Source: Tillandsia leiboldiana (Eukaryota; Streptophyta; Magnoliopsida; Poales; Bromeliaceae). Taken from it: DNA of 64,000 nt. The notes beneath the pieces were generated by a model, which was not told the origin of the DNA, searched no databases, and saw nothing but the letters and a program-made list of their open reading frames with translations. Made by a program: the position numbers and the translations under genes. Within the stretch, counting starts at the first letter, position 1; each line of letters begins with the position of its first letter. The DNA is taken from assembly GCA_029204045.2 (NCBI GenBank), contig CM055071.1:24103693-24167692 (forward strand). Direction: 5' to 3'. Below, piece after piece: positions 32,972 to 47,954 of the stretch.

Positions 32972-35041
32972 CCAGAAGGTAAGCTCGGAAGCTTACAACT
33001 TGTTCCTCAATAATGGGCATACAGCTTTCATCCACACAGGTACGGTAGCCATCCACAAGTGCTCTCGCGCTCGAGTTCGCTCTGGGAGTAAATCAAAAAA
33101 TCCTTGGGGGAACACCACTCCCAATCGTCCAGGTACAATGGAAAACACACGATTCCTCAGACCTTTAAGTCACAGGGCATTATTCATTCCATTTGGCCTC
33201 ACTATGCTCTCCTAGTGCCTAACAGATCCTAAATGCCATCTAGGCAAGTCCTCGACGGTCTGATTCCAAGTAGGTAGTCACACCATACTATAACTGCCGG
33301 AGTATAACCCATCAAAAGGTCCTAGATACCACGGACCTGTCTATCCTCGAACCATAAAAGGACCCTCACAGTCGTGTATCAACGACGTCGGCATCACCAC
33401 CGTATGTCACGGCGTGGCACTAGGTCAAGCAGATCCTCGATCCATCAGATCCAGCAACTGCGCCATCAGCTCTCCCAGTTCTACAAGCGACATCGATGAG
33501 GTGTTGTCGGAGGTGGCGCGGTTCTCCGAACAATATCAAACGCAATCTCTCTTTCCTAACCGGCGGCATTATCAACAGCTTAGGTGATATCACAACCCTG
33601 GATCTCACGGGCAACGGGAGATATCCTTGAGTCCCGGTGCGCCGTATGCACCTATCACACAGTCGCCAAACCTGTGTGCTCAATAATTCAACAAGCAAGC
33701 CTTCTCTTGTCTGCCTTGCCGAAAGATCAAAGTCCCTTCTTTCTGCAGTCGAACATTCGGTGGCACTGTGCCAACCAAACCCAAACACTAGGTCAAAACA
33801 CCAAACGGCCACAATTACCAATAAGTCTGCCGGCAAACTCTCAGCCTCTACTGCACTGGACACGATCCCACAAGCCTCCTCCACGTGCACAACACTAAAT
33901 AGAAACCTGTACCTCAAGTGCACGGGGGGTACACAAATCTGCCTCTAGTCCATGCAGGAACGCAACAAGCTCTAACTCCGACTGCTGTGATGAAATCACA
34001 CCGGCGACATCTCAATCCACTGCCGGGCGCCCTCCAACGGGCAGCCCAGTTCAACCGCTCGATACCATATTAGTCGTCGCTCAATCTGCCACAGCATATC
34101 TAATTAACCACATAGGAGCACGACCTCTGCCTCTGCTCACATTGAGGCAACGTGAATATGGTCCTCCGCAGATAGCAATTCACGCTACCGCTGCGCCACT
34201 CTGATACAAACGCTGATACTGCCCTCGGGGTCCACCCGATCCCGAATATCTTAGAAATCCAGTACCTTGGGAAAAAGAAACAGAAATGCCTCTGCCGGTC
34301 GATCTGTCCTCCATCATCCAGCGCCAAGCGCATATCCAAAACTCGCCTCTGGCGGCAGATCCTATCCAAGGGAAATACAGCGCCACTCTCCAAGCACAAT
34401 GCCTATCCAACGTGGTGTCAAAAATCCTTAACAGAGGGACCAACTAAGCTACAAGGTATCCTAGCGCAATCCACTCCCAGTCTCACATATCCTATGCGCC
34501 TCATCCCTCGAACCTGGAGCGCGCAGTTCAACAACTGCATAAACTCTCTAGCAACTGGGAGGCTCTCAAATAGCACTCCATCACCACCAATCATGACTTT
34601 ACCTCCAAAGGCTCCAACTCAATTTTACGAGTCGGGGTGGTCATCTGCCCAATCTGGCTCAATAGATCGATCATGTCCCAAGCTCCTCTGCTGTCAAACT
34701 ATCCACCCTAACTCGGTGCCCGATGCTAACATTAGCACGGAGGGGGGTTACTCAGTGCTCCGACAACTGTGTCACCCAGACCAGCTGATCACGTGCCGCT
34801 GATATGCCACCGGACCATCCTTCATCAGCGGGCGGAGCTCTCTGACCAATCTAGATATCGGCCCAAAACCACCGCTCGAGCTCATCACTCTGACCAAGAT
34901 GCGCCACGGTAAAACCCAGGAGGTCGGGGAGGCACCGCTCCACCACGGACGAACCACAAAACAGCACACACTTTTTAAAGCCACTCGACCCAATCCAGCG
35001 AAAGTCTAAAGCATGTCACCCATTCCACAGCACTATGTTGT
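32972..35041 (-). pseudogene. GyB 5' internal part, first copy, cut by the gap
   Basis: It matches 45882-47960 with many small indels. On the minus strand it holds the leader end, gag scraps, protease/RT linker and RT up to the GyC insertion point. It stops at CACTATGTTGT, inside leader hairpin H3, where the run of Ns begins. Frames of ~100-167 codons here do not give a continuous recognisable protein. Confidence 0.78.
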
Positions 35042-35141
35042 NNNNNNNNNNNNNNNNNNNNNNNNNNNNNNNNNNNNNNNNNNNNNNNNNNNNNNNNNNN
35101 NNNNNNNNNNNNNNNNNNNNNNNNNNNNNNNNNNNNNNNNN
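35042..35141. other. Assembly gap of 100 Ns
   Basis: Exactly 100 undefined bases, the conventional size for a gap of unknown length. The sequence on the two sides overlaps in content rather than being complementary parts of one element. Translations across it are meaningless. Confidence 0.99.
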
Positions 35142-38100
35142 GGTGGTGACCCGGATCCTTGCAGGGCTTTTGCAGTGTGACCAGCAGCTTCTGGAAGCCT
35201 ACGCGGCATGTCGGCGGTGTTCGTGCGCCGGACACGTGGCGGCTGTTGAGTGGTGCGGCGTTTTGTGCGCGCGGTCCACGCAATGGTTGAGCAGGCCGTA
35301 CGCAACGTGCGCGCTGGTGCGCGTGCGCGAGGTGCACAGGTCGGATGCACGGATGTTGGGCACCGTGGCTCTCTGCTATTGGCGGGGCGCCCTTGCGACG
35401 GTCGCAGAGGCGAAAAATTTAGGGACTTTGTTGGGGAATTTTTGCAAAAGACTTTTCTGGTTTCCCGTAAGTTGCTTCCCGAGGGCTCTTCAAGGTGGAT
35501 TTTCGACCCCTTCGAGCTCTCAGCTCGAAGGGGTGTGAGAAGAACGAATCTTCTCGCATGAAGTGAGGATATAACACCCGCCAAGTTTCAGATTTTAGAA
35601 GGCTCGATTCCCGAGGTTTTTTGATTTTACGGCGCGGCGCGACGTTGCATTTCCTGTGTTCTTCTTTCGCGCAGCAGCGGGGTTTTAGCTCCCTAGTCTA
35701 CCCGAGCTCCTTTTTCCCTTGATTTTTGCGCCGTTGGCTTCACGGCCCCGGTAGGGGCTTCATCTTTCGATTTTGATCGCGCATTCTGATTTTAACTCCT
35801 TGGCACGGATCCCGAAGGCATTAATGTGAACCCTTTTTCTGTGACGATTGTGAGGACCGCATCGGAGTATTTTGGCTATATCTTCGCGCTCGAGTGTCAT
35901 ACGAAGACGAGCTTATACAACTTTTCATCTACGGATCACAAGGAACGCGCTCGTATTTTTCTTTGGAATTTCTTGAGATTTATTTCGTGGGTGAAATCAC
36001 TGTTTTCTCAGGTACAGTGCGCAGTCTTTTTCCACAGTTTGTTGTTTGGTTCACCACCTTGCCGAATTTAATATCTTGTCTTACCGAACTCAGATTGGGA
36101 CGTGCAAGCTAACCGTTGCGAAGCTATCGACGCGAGGATCGCATGTGGTATTTTTCTGGGAATTTTCTGGGCACTTTCTGCAGGTGAAAATTTAGCAGTT
36201 TTGGGACGATATTTATGTGATTATAAGAGCATTATTTGGGTCTAAGTGTGTTTAGTGGATTTTGTATTGTACCAGGAGTTACGGGTGTGCTGAACTTGTT
36301 GGAGCAAGGGTTTGGAATTTCTGTATTTTCAGCTGTACGGGACCGGACAGTTCGCACTTCATGGGGTGGGTGGTTGCTATATCCCTCTTTTCTGATACAC
36401 CCACTAGAAATATTAGAGAGACCTCTTTATTGGACAATTGAATGACAATTTAATGGACAGCATCCTTAATTAATAAAATGGTGAGCCTATCATATGAAAA
36501 CTGCTATAGTGGGAGTCTGACGTCATTGGAACATATACATGCTTAGGGAATATTATTGTCATTTAACTTAGCATGGGGGGGTTTACTTTTATGTTGGGAT
36601 ATTATGATGTGTGTTGCGGGAGGACACCACTTGAGGATATTTTTGGACAGGCATAGGGGATGGTTTATATGAGGGTGATTAGCAGATTATGGACAGGTGT
36701 GGTCGGATTATGATTTTAGCAGGATGATTATACCCAGGTGAAGCTATTAATTGTTACGCTGGTCGAAACCACTATTTGTCACAAGTTTCTCCTATCTCTC
36801 TTGAGGACATAGGCTGGCTTATTTGACATTTTGTAGGGCCATTTCTTGTCGCCACACTTTATGTGGGATTTGATTTAGAAGAACATATTTCTTCTTCACC
36901 CCCTATTCTTTAGTCAGGTGACTATGTGTTGCTCGGGTTTGGAGCAGGGAATTGGCATTGTGTAGCCGGGGCTTAGATTTTAGCCTCTGGGGTATTATGG
37001 TTACCGCGGAAAGTAGGCGGGGACCAGATGTCATATGTGGGACATGTTTGTGATCCTGGGTGTTGTTGTGAAACCCTACTTTTAATTACCCTCTAGGCAT
37101 TGGATAGCTTCTATGATTAGAAGGCTGATTAGTAAATTGTGGGCTTTGGGCATGCATTTTAGACAGGCACAGGCTATCTTTTATTTACTACTCTTATACT
37201 TTTATCAGATGCTTTAGCAAGGTAAAAACTTCTCGACTTCTCTTTTATATTATATCATCTTGGGCATTTGCATGCTTGTATGGTCACCTAGGTAGGCCAT
37301 CTTTTTCTGCTACACTATCATGCTGGAACTGACATAGGAGAAACCATTTTTGTTATTCTTTTCTCCTTTCATTTAGGCTCAGGTATTTGCAGCTCGTGCG
37401 CGAGTAGTGGATAGGATAGTGTAGTCAGGTTTCTCGGTATTGGGACAGGCAGGGTATTGCGGCAACCGCGGACATTGGGCGGTTGACCGGAGGTTTTCTT
37501 ATGCATCAGATTGGGTATCAGGTCTCTTGTGGATGGATTTCCCACGGTTTGTCTATCTTGCATCGGGTTGAGATCGGTCTTTCTTTAGTGGATGGTTTTC
37601 CCACTTTGATCATAGTCATGATCCAGTCCTGCTATTATGAGACAGTGGTTACAGAGATGCTTGTTACAGTGATACTTTACTCGTGTGGGTCGCTCCCCTC
37701 GAGTGCCACTCCGGAGTAGGCTTTTCACGGTACAGAGCGCCGGGCACCATGCTGGGTTTTGAGTCCTTGGGACTCCTTTGCTTCGGTGTTATGCGTAGGC
37801 TGGCATACCCGTCGCGGCAGAGCAGGCAGTATCATGTTTACTGGTGGTCAGATTGGGTTATTTGGCAGACATTTATTTTCTGATGCATACATTTAGCTAT
37901 TCTATTAGCTCGGCATTTTAGAGGCATTCTAGTGGTAGCTTTTCATCAGGAGTCTCATTCTTTTTGCATACCGCCTTTGTTTTCCTTTGCCTCTGGTTGA
38001 CCTAGTGGGCGTGTCAGAGTTTGAGGTTTTACCCACTAGGGGAGGCTACTGGTTTACTAGTAGTTCTCACCCCCATTCTTCTTTCCTCTTTTTCTTCTCC

Positions 38101-41100
38101 CTTGTTTTGCAGAGTCTTCTGCGGGTGCTACTGGACTTTCAGTGGCGGGTCGAGGAGAGAGACGGCTGAGTAGATAGATCTCGAGGCAGGATGAGCGTGT
38201 TAGCTGGACTATTGGGGTACCCAGGTTTTCCTCAGACGGTTGTACTTTCACTTTTGGGACTGGCTTTTTGCCAGCAGGTTGTATTTTTATTTGTAGCTGG
38301 GAGAGACTGATGTATCATTTATACTGATGTATTGTATTTTATTTCCAGCTTCAGTCTGAGATGTATTAGTTTTAGTTCAGCTCTGTTTTTATTGCTCTTT
38401 TATTATATCTTTTATATCTGAGCAGGTTGTTGGCGCTTCGTGTACACGGAAAATACCGTGTGCACGGCGGATCTGTGGACGGGCCCGGGTTCTGGTTTAC
38501 ACCCGGGGCGTGACAGATTAAGTTGGTATCAGAGCTTAGGGATAGGTCAGTTGGGACTTAGGAAACCCTAGGCTTATGGCGGACCCTAGGATGTTAGGGC
38601 GTGAGAGACGCGACATTTTGCGGAAGTCGGTGATTTGGTTTTGACTCTTCCTGTGAGTGAAGAGGGATCGACATACCCTATTTTTGTGGGACAGTTATGT
38701 TGGCTGCAGACAACATAAAGTTGCAAAAATAGGAGGATGTCTTTGACTTTCGCTAGATTGGGTCGAGTGTTTGGGATGTGTTGATTTGCGGTTTGTCGTG
38801 GCGAGCGGTGTCTCCCCGACGTTGGGCCCTGACCCGGTGCACTTTGGTGCAGTAGTTGGGTCTGAGCTAGTTGTTTCAGGCCGGATACCAATTTGGAGTC
38901 AGAGAGCTCCGGACCCTGATGACAGGATTGTCAGAGGCCTATCAGCGCAGAGTGAACGAGCATATGGTTTTGTGACACAGTTGTCAGAGCGGCGGGCAGC
39001 TCGACAGTGCTTCCTTCTGAGACCACCCGATTGCAGCATCCTCAAGGGCGGGGATTTCTGTGGTATTGATGGAGTGAGTAGCCCTTCGTGCCGATGTTTA
39101 GTGACGAGGCGCCGAGGCAGGGTGGATAGTTGACAGCTGATGAGCTATGGGACACCATTGATCAGTTGAGCCAGTTTCGGCAGATAAACCATCCCGATTC
39201 ATAGGATTAAGTTTGGAGCCTCTTGGGGTAGAATCGTGGCTGGTAGAGATGGAGAGACTACTTGACAGCCTCCTTGTGTTAAAGGTTTACGCAGTTGTCA
39301 AACTGCGCGCTCTATGATTTGGGGGACATGGCGCATAGGATATGCGTGACTGTGAGTGGACTGCGTCAGGATACCTTTCAGGTTATTTGATTTTCCCCCG
39401 TTTTGGATTTTGGATGCCTCGATGAGTAGGCATTGTGTATGGAGCATAGTGTTACAGTTCCTTGGATAGGGGTCTGCCGCCAGAGGGCGAGTCTTGGATA
39501 TAGGCGCTTGGCGCTAGGTGTTGGAGGATAGATCGGCCGGCAGAGACATTCTCGTTTTCCCTTCCGGATGGTGGAATATCCTTGTGATGGATTATGTAAG
39601 CTTACCCCAGGGGGATGTTACCCTGTGTGTTTGATAACTGGCATGTTTGGGGGTGCATTATATGTGTTTGAGGGGTGAGCTTAGTAAGGATAATTGTATA
39701 AGGAATTACATGAATCATTTGTGCTTGGTCGTGTGACGATGATATTCAGGTGGATTTCGAGACGTCAGGGGTTTGGGTAGACCCCGATGACAGCAAGAGC
39801 CCTTTTTTTTATCAGAGTGGCGCAGCGGTAGCGTGGTTGGCTGTCTGCGAGAGACCACGTTCGGCACCCTCCGTGTGAGCATGGACAGAGGTCGTGCTCC
39901 CCTTTGTGATTGGTCTAGATATTTTGGCAGGCTCGATGCGACGTACCCACTTGCATCGAGCGGATGAATCTGTGCTGCCCGGGTTGGAGGGCGCCACGGT
40001 AGTGGATTGAGTTGTCGCAGTATGATTCATCACAGCAGTTCGGAGCTAGAGCTGTTGCACTTCCTGCATGGACTAGATGGTAGAGTCGTTACCACATGCA
40101 CTTGATGTACAGGTTACGGTTGTTATTGTGTAGAGTGGGGGAGGCTTGTGGATTATGTCCAGTGCAGGTAGAGGCCGGTGAGTTATCCGGCAGACATATT
40201 GGTATTTGTGGCAGCTTGGTGTTTGACCCAGTGCTTGGGATTGGTTGGCGTAGTGCCACAGGATGTTTGACTGCTGAGATAAAGGACTTTGATTTCTCCA
40301 AAGCGGATAATGGAAGGCATTTTGTTGTTGAGACTGTTTGAGCACCCCAGTTACGGCGACAGAGGTGAGAGGTGCCTACGGCGGCAGCGGGACTTAAGGA
40401 TACCCTATTGCTCGTGAGATCCCGGGTGTGAGTCCATTGGAGCCGATGATTATGCCGCCGGAAGGGAGATTAAGAGTGTGATTAACGTGGTTTTGGAAAC
40501 CGCGCGAACTTCATAGCACCTCGTTGGATATCGCCTTTAGAGCTGCGAGAGTTGATGTCTTAGGTGCGTGGATTTGAATGGATGGAGGGTCTGTTTGACC
40601 TAGTGTCACGTCGTTGATACACGACGGTGAGAGCCCTTGTGATTGGAGCCTAGTCAGGTCCAGGTATTATTTAGGGCCTTTTGATGGAGTTCTGCCCCGG
40701 CAGTCGGTCGATTGTGATGCCTGCACCAGTTTGGATTTTCAGTTGAGTGTTTCGCCAAGATGGCGTTCAAGAGACGCTAGGGGCATTACGAGTACAGTGA
40801 AGCCAATGGAATGACTAATGCCTTGTTGCCTTTAAGATTGAGGAATTCTGTATTCAAGCGGGACTTGAACGGATTGAGAGCGGCATTCTCTAGGGATATT
40901 TTGGTTTTATCCCCTCCACGAATGATTTAGAGCTTGTGAAGCTTGGTGGATGCTGTGGTAAGTCTGTGAGGAAGAAGCTGTATGCCAAGTCGTTGTGGTA
41001 CAAGTTTTAGCTTCGAGAGCATATCTTCATGGATTACTTATTTTAGCCATAGGGGCGGCTGTGGAAATCCGGCCAAAATGGATGCTATTTAAGACTGGCC

Positions 41101-44100
41101 GAGACCGGACGTTTATTGTTGGGGTGAGGAGCTTTTGGACCGGATAGTGCCAGCTGAGCTTGACGAGCGGATGATGGAGATTGGTACCAGCACCGATTTT
41201 TACCTAGTCAGTAGTGGGAAGATGGGTTTGTGAGTTATAGTGATACCTCCCACTGTGGCTGTAGAGCTACCATTGAATTTTGTTGAGCATCCAGTATCAC
41301 CCCCGACTGAGCCACTGTGGTGGCGGATACCTGGAGCAAAGGGCTTTTGAGAGTTAAGTTTGACGGTTCCATAGCTGGCGCTGTGTGGGGCCATTCTGGT
41401 GTTCAGTGTTTGAGTTTGTGTCCCAGAGGATCCCTTTTGATGAGAGGCCGGCGGCTGAGCAATCCACTTGGATGGTTGAGTTTTGAGGGCGACCGAGTGT
41501 GAGCCCCTACTGGTTAGGGGCCCCTTTTCTGTGCTGGTGTTTTTGTGGATGTGTCTCGGATCACTTTGGTTGAGTTGGCTCTTGGGAGTGATTTTAGAGC
41601 GTGTTGCTCGGGCTGTTCGTTCCTTTTCCCCCCAATCTTTTGTTGGAGTGTTTGAGGTTTTTCTGCGTCTCAGCTCTGGAGGGTTATGCTTTGGACCCCT
41701 CGCCCGTGACTGACTCGTTCCTTTTGAGGTCTGTGAGAGTTTGGGGTACGAGGGACGTCCGTTGCGAATTCCGGCTCGTGAGGTGAGGGAATTGTGCAAT
41801 CGGGCTTTGCCATTCTGGTTATTGTTGATGTTGTTGCTGAGGAGGAATCACGGGGAGTGATAGGTGACTTGGAAGCTGGAGACGGCGGTGTTGAGTTTTG
41901 ACCCCTGGTTTCTGAGACTCCTTGGGAGTTGCTTTAGTTTCAAGGATGAAACTTTCTTTTAGTGGGGGAGCATGTGGTGACCCGGATCCTTGCAGGGCTT
42001 TTGCAGTGTGACCAGCAGCTTCTGGAAGCCTACGCGGCATGTCGGCGGTGTTCGTGCGCCAATTTGGACACAAATGATGGACTCGGGGCTTAAATTGGAT
42101 CACGCGGGTAACCGGAAGACCCTGTCGGATGTTTAGAGGTGTCTTCGCGCAAATTGGATATCAAATTTGGACTCGACGCGAAAAACGGATTAATTTTACC
42201 TTTCCGGGAGCCTTCGGCAAATTTTAGGATTGGAATTGGGCGAAACGGACGCCGGATTTGGAATCAGCGCGCGAAAACGGTCAAGATAGACTATTTACTT
42301 GTATTTTTGGTGCTCGGGTACTGTTCACTGGCCGGAACAGTAACTCCGGCGATCGCCGGCGGCCGGCGGCGGCGGCGGGCAGCGCCGGCGGGAGGCGGCG
42401 CGGCCTCGGGCAGGCGGCACAGCGGCCGCACGCGGCGCGGGCAGGGCGCGGGCAGCGCGCGGCGGCCTCGGGCAGGCGCGCGGTCCACGGCCCGGGCGTG
42501 CACCGTGGCGGTGCCACGTGGCGGATGGTGGTTGGGCGGCTCACAGCGCGCGGTCCACGGAGTTTCGCGGGTGCACGGTGGACCGACGGACACGTGGCGG
42601 CTGTTGATTGGTGCGGCGTTGTGCGCGCGGTCCACGCAATGGGTGGAGCAGGTGCTGTACGCGACGTGCGGGCTGGTGCGGCGTGCGCGGTGCACGGGCG
42701 GTGCACGGTGGTTGGGGCCACGTGGCGCTCTGCTAGTGGCGGGCGCACGTGCTCCGGGCGCAGCGAAAAATTTAGGGGACTTGTTGGGAATTTTTGCAAA
42801 AGACTTTTCTGGTTTTCCCTTAAGTTGCATCCCAAGGGCTCTTCAAGGGGGATTTTCGACCCCTTCGAGCTCTCAGCTCGAAGGGTGATGAGAAGAAGAA
42901 ATCTTCTCCATGAAGTGAAGATTACACGCGCCAAGTTTCAGAATTTTAGAAGGCTCAAATCCCGAGGTTATGGATTTTACGGCGCGGCGCGACGTTGCAT
43001 TTCCTGTGTTCTTCTTCGGCGCAGCAGCGGTGTTTTAGCTCCGCTGGTCTACCCCGAACTCCTTTTTCTGTGATTTTTGCGCCGTTGGCTTCACGACAGG
43101 TAGGGCTTCATCTTTCATTTTGATCGCGTATTCTGATTTTAATTCCTTGGCACGGATCCCGAGGCATTAATGTCAACCCTTTTTCTGTGAGGATTGTGAG
43201 GACAGCATCGGAGTATTTTGGCTATATCTTCGCGCTCGAGTGTCAGACGAAGACGAGCTTATACAACTTTTTCATCTACGGATCACAAGGAACGCGCTCG
43301 TATTTTTCTTGGAATTTCTTGAGATTTATTTCGTGGTGAAAATCACTGTTTTCTCAGTGTACAGTGCGCAGTCTTTTTCCACAGTTTGTTGTTTGGTTCA
43401 CCACCTTGCCGAATTTATATCTTTTCTTACCGAACTCAGATTGGGACGTGCAAGCTAGCGTTGCGAAGCTATCGACGCGAGGATCGCTGTGGTATTTTTC
43501 TGGGAATTTTCTGGGCACTTTCTGCAGGTGAAAATTTAGCAGTTTTGGGACAGATATTGTATGTGATTATAAGAGCATTATTTGGGAGTCTAAGTGTGTT
43601 TAGTGGATTTTGTATTGTACCAGGAGTGTTACGGGTGTGCTGAACTTGTTGGAGCAAGGGTTTGGAATTTCTGGTATTTTCAGCTGTACGGGACCGGACA
43701 GTTCGCACTTCATGTGGGTGGTTGCTATATCCCTCTTTTCTGATACACCCACTAGGAATATTAGAGAGAACCTCTTTATTGGACATATTGAATGACAATT
43801 TAATGGACATGCATCCTTAATTAATAAAATGGTGAGCCTATCATATGAAAAATGCTATAGTGGGAGTCTGACAGTCATTGGAACATATACATGCTTAGGG
43901 GAATATTATTGTCATTTAACTTAGCATGGGGGGGATTTACTTTTATGTTGGGATATTATGATGTGTGTTGCGGGAGGACACCACTTGAGGATATTTTTGG
44001 ACAGGCATAGGGGATGGTTTATATGAGGGTGATTAGCAGATTATGGACAGGTGTGGTCGGATTATGATTTTAGCAGGATGATTATACCCAGGTGAAGCTA

Positions 44101-45881
44101 TTAATTGTTACGCTGGTCGAACCACTATTTGTCACAAGTTTCTCCTATCTCTCTTGAGGACATAGGCTGGCTTATTTGGACATTTTGTAGGGCCATTTCT
44201 TGTCGCCACACTTTATGTGGGATTTGATTTAGAAGAAACATATTTCCTTCTTCACCCCCTATTCTTTAGTCAGGTGACTATGTGTTGCTCGGGTTGGAGC
44301 AGGGGATTGGCATTGTGTAGCCGGGGCTTAGATTTTAGCCTCTGGGGTATTATGGTTACCGCGGATAGTAGGCGGGGGACCAGATGTCATATGTGGGACA
44401 TGTTTGTGATCTTGGGTGTTGTTGTGAAACCCTACTTTTAATTACCCTCTAGGCATTGGAGTAGCTTCTATGATTAGAAGGCTGATTAGTAAATTGTGGG
44501 CTTTGGGCATGCATTTTAGACAGGCACAGGCTATCTTTTATTTACTACTCTTATACTTTTATCAGCATGCTTTAGCAAGGTAAAAACTTCTCGACTTCTC
44601 TTTTATATTATATCATCTTGGGACATTTGCATGCTTGTATGGTCACCTAGATAGGCCATCTTTTTCTGCTACACTATCATGCTGGAACTGACATAGGAGA
44701 AACCATTTTTGTTATTCTTTTCTCCTTTCATTTGAGGCTCAGGGTATTTGCAGCTCGTGCGCGAGTAGGTGGATAGGATAGTGTAGTCAGGTTCTCGGTT
44801 TTGGGACAGGCAGGGTATTGCGGCAACCGCGGACATTGGGCGGTTGACCGGAGGTTTCTTATGCATCAGATTGGGTATCAGGTCTCTTGTGGATGGATTT
44901 CCCACGGTTTGTCTATCTTGCATCGGGTTGAGATCGGGTCTTTCTTTAGTGGATGGGTTTTCCCACTTTGATCATAGTCATGATCCAGTCCTGCTATTAT
45001 GAGACAGTGGTTACAGAGATGCTTGTTACAGTGATACTTTACTCGTGTGGGTCGCTCCCCTCGAGTGCCACTCCGGAGTAGGCTTTCCACGGTGCAGAGC
45101 GCCGGGCACCATGCTGGGTTTTGAGTCCTTGGGACTCCTTTGCTTCGGTGTTATGCGTAGGCTGGCATACCCGTCGCGGCAGAGCAGGCAGTATCAGTGT
45201 TTACTGGTGGTCAGATTGGGTTATTCTGCCAGACATTTATTTTCTGATGCATACATTTAGCTATTCTATTAGCTCGGCATTTTAGAGGCATTCTAGTGGT
45301 AGCTTTTCATCAGGAGTCTCATTCTTTTTGCATACCGCCTTTGTTTTCCTTTGCCTCTGGTTGACCTAGTGGGCGTGTCAGAGTTTGAGGTTTTACCCAC
45401 TAGGGGAGGCTACTGGTTTACTAGTAGTTCTCACCCCCATTCTTCTTTCCTCTTTTTCTTCTCCCTTGTTTTGCAGAGTCTTCTGCGGGTGCTACTGGAC
45501 TTTCAGTGGCGGGTCGAGGAGAGAGGACGGCTGAGTAGATAGATCTCGAGGCAGGATGAGCGTGTTTGCTGGACTATTGGGGTACCCAGGTTTTCCTCAG
45601 ACGGTTGTACTTTCACTTTTGGGACTGGCTTTTGCCAGCAGGTTGTATTTATTATTTGTGAGCTGGGAGAGACTGATGTATCATTTATACTGATGTATTG
45701 TATTTTATTTCCAGCTTCAGTCTGAGATGTATTAGTTTTAGTTCAGCTCTGTTTTTATTGCTCTTTTATTATATCTTTTATATCTGAGCAGGTTGTTGGC
45801 GCTTCGTGTACACGGAAAATACCGTGTGCACGGCGGATCTGTGGACGGGCCCGGGTTCTGGTTTACACCCGGGGCGTGACA
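35142..45881 (+). mobile_element. GyC, second assembled copy (probably the same insertion)
   Basis: It repeats 21722-32971: LTR 35142-38515, PBS 38524-38535, hairpin H3 38696-38717, internal region to 41972, LTR 41973-45881. The first LTR lacks the 528 bp corresponding to 21809-22336 (join at about 35229) and carries many one-base indels; the last LTR is clean. The right flank is the same point of GyB's RT as for the first copy. A second insertion at the same base is implausible, so this is either an unmerged overlap or a local duplication. Confidence 0.85.
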
Positions 45882-47954
45882 CCCAAGAAGGTAAGCTCCT
45901 GAAGCTACAACTTGTTCCTCAATAACTGGGCATACAGCTTCATCCACACAGGTACGGTAGCACATCCACAAGTGCTCCTCGCGCTTCGAGTCGCTCTGGG
46001 AGTAAATCAAAATATCCTTGGGGAACACCACTCCCAATCCGTCCAGGTACAACTGGAACACACGATTCCTCAGACCTTTAAGTCACAGGGCATTATTCAT
46101 TCCATTTGGCCTCACTATGCTCTCATAGTGCCCTTAACAGATCCTAAATGCCATCTAGGCAAAGTCCTCGACGGTCTGATTCCAAGTAGGTAGTCACACC
46201 ATACTATAACTGCCGGAGTATAACCCATCAAAAGGTCCTAGATACCACCCGGACCTGTCTATCCTCGAACCATAAAAGGACCCTCACAGTCGTGTATCAA
46301 CGACGTGGCATCACCACCGTATGTCAACGGCGTGGCACTAGGTCAAGCAGACTCCTCGATCCATCAGATCCAGCAACTGCGCCATCAGCTCTCCCAGTTC
46401 TACAAGCGACATCCGATGAGGTGTTGTCGGAGGTGGCGCGGTTCTCCGAACAATATCAAACGCAATCTCTCTCTTCCTAACCGGCGGCATTATCAACAGC
46501 TTAGGTGATATCACACCCTGGATCTCACGGGCAACGGAGATATCCTTGAGTCCCGGTGCCGCCGTATGCACCTATCACACAGTCGCCAAACCTGTGTGCT
46601 CAATAATCTCAACAAGCAAGCCTTCTCTTGTCTGCCTTGCCGAAGATCAAAGTCCCTTCTTTCTGCAGTCGAACATTCGGTGGCACTGTGCCAACCAAAA
46701 CCCAAACACTAGGTCAAAACACCAAACGGCCACAATTACCAATAAGTCTGCCGGCATAACTCTCAGCCTCTACTGCACTGGACACGATCCACAAGCCTCC
46801 TCCACGTGCACAACACTAATAGAAACCTGTACCTCAAGTGCACGGGGTAACAAATCTGCCTCTAGTCCATGCAGGAACGCAACAAGCTCTAACTCCGACT
46901 GCTGTGATGAAATCACACCGGCGACATCTCAATCCACTGCCGGGGCGCCCTCCAACCGGGCAGCCCAGATTCAACCGCTCGATACCATTAGTCGTCGCTC
47001 AATCTGCCACAGCATATCTTAATTAACCACATAGGGAGCACGACCTCTGCCTCTGCTCACATTGAGGCAACGAATATGGTCCTCCGCAGATAGCAAATTC
47101 ACGCTACCGCTGCGCCACTCTGATACAAACGCTGATACTGCCCTCGGGGTCCACCCGATCCCGAATATCTTAGAAATCCAGTACCTTGGAAAAAGAAACC
47201 AGAAATGCCTCTGCCGGTCGATCTGTCCTCCATCATCCAGCGCCAAGCGCCATATCCAAAACTCGCCTCTGGCGGCAGATCCCTATCCAAGGGAAATACA
47301 GCGCCACTCTCCAAGCACAATGCCTACTCCAACGTGGCGTCAAAAATCCTTAACAGAGGGACCAACTAAGCTACAAGGTATCCTAGCGCAATCCACTCCC
47401 AGTCTCACATATCCTATGCGCCTCATCCCTCGAAACCTGGAGCGCGCAGTTCAACAACTGCATAAACTCTCTAGCACTGGGAGGCTCTCAAATAGTCACT
47501 CCATCACCACCAATCATGACTTTACCTCCAAAGGCTCCAAACTCAATTTTACGAGTCGGGGTGGTTCATCTGCCCAATCTGGCTCAATAGATCGATCATG
47601 TCCCACAGCTCCTCTGCTGTCAACTATCCACCCTAACTCGGTGCCTCGATGCTAACATTAGCACGGAGGGGGGTTACTCAGTGCTCCGACAACTGTGTCA
47701 CCCAGACCAGCTGCTCACTCTGCCGCTGATATGCCACAGACAATCCTGTCATCCGGGTCCGGAGCTCTCTGACCTCAATCTAGATATCCGGCCCAAAACC
47801 AACCGCTCGAGCTCAATCACTCTGACAAGATGCCCACGGTCAAAACCCAGAGTCGGGGAGGCACCGCTCACCACGACGAAACCACAAACAGCACACAAAA
47901 GCCACTCGACCCAATCCAGCGAAAGTCTAAAGCATGTCACCCATTCCACAGCAC

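Noticed and set aside
35142..45881. Two independent GyC insertions in GyB
   Set aside because: Both would have hit the same base of the same RT codon and be followed by the same GyB sequence; contig overlap across the gap is simpler, though a real local duplication is not excluded.
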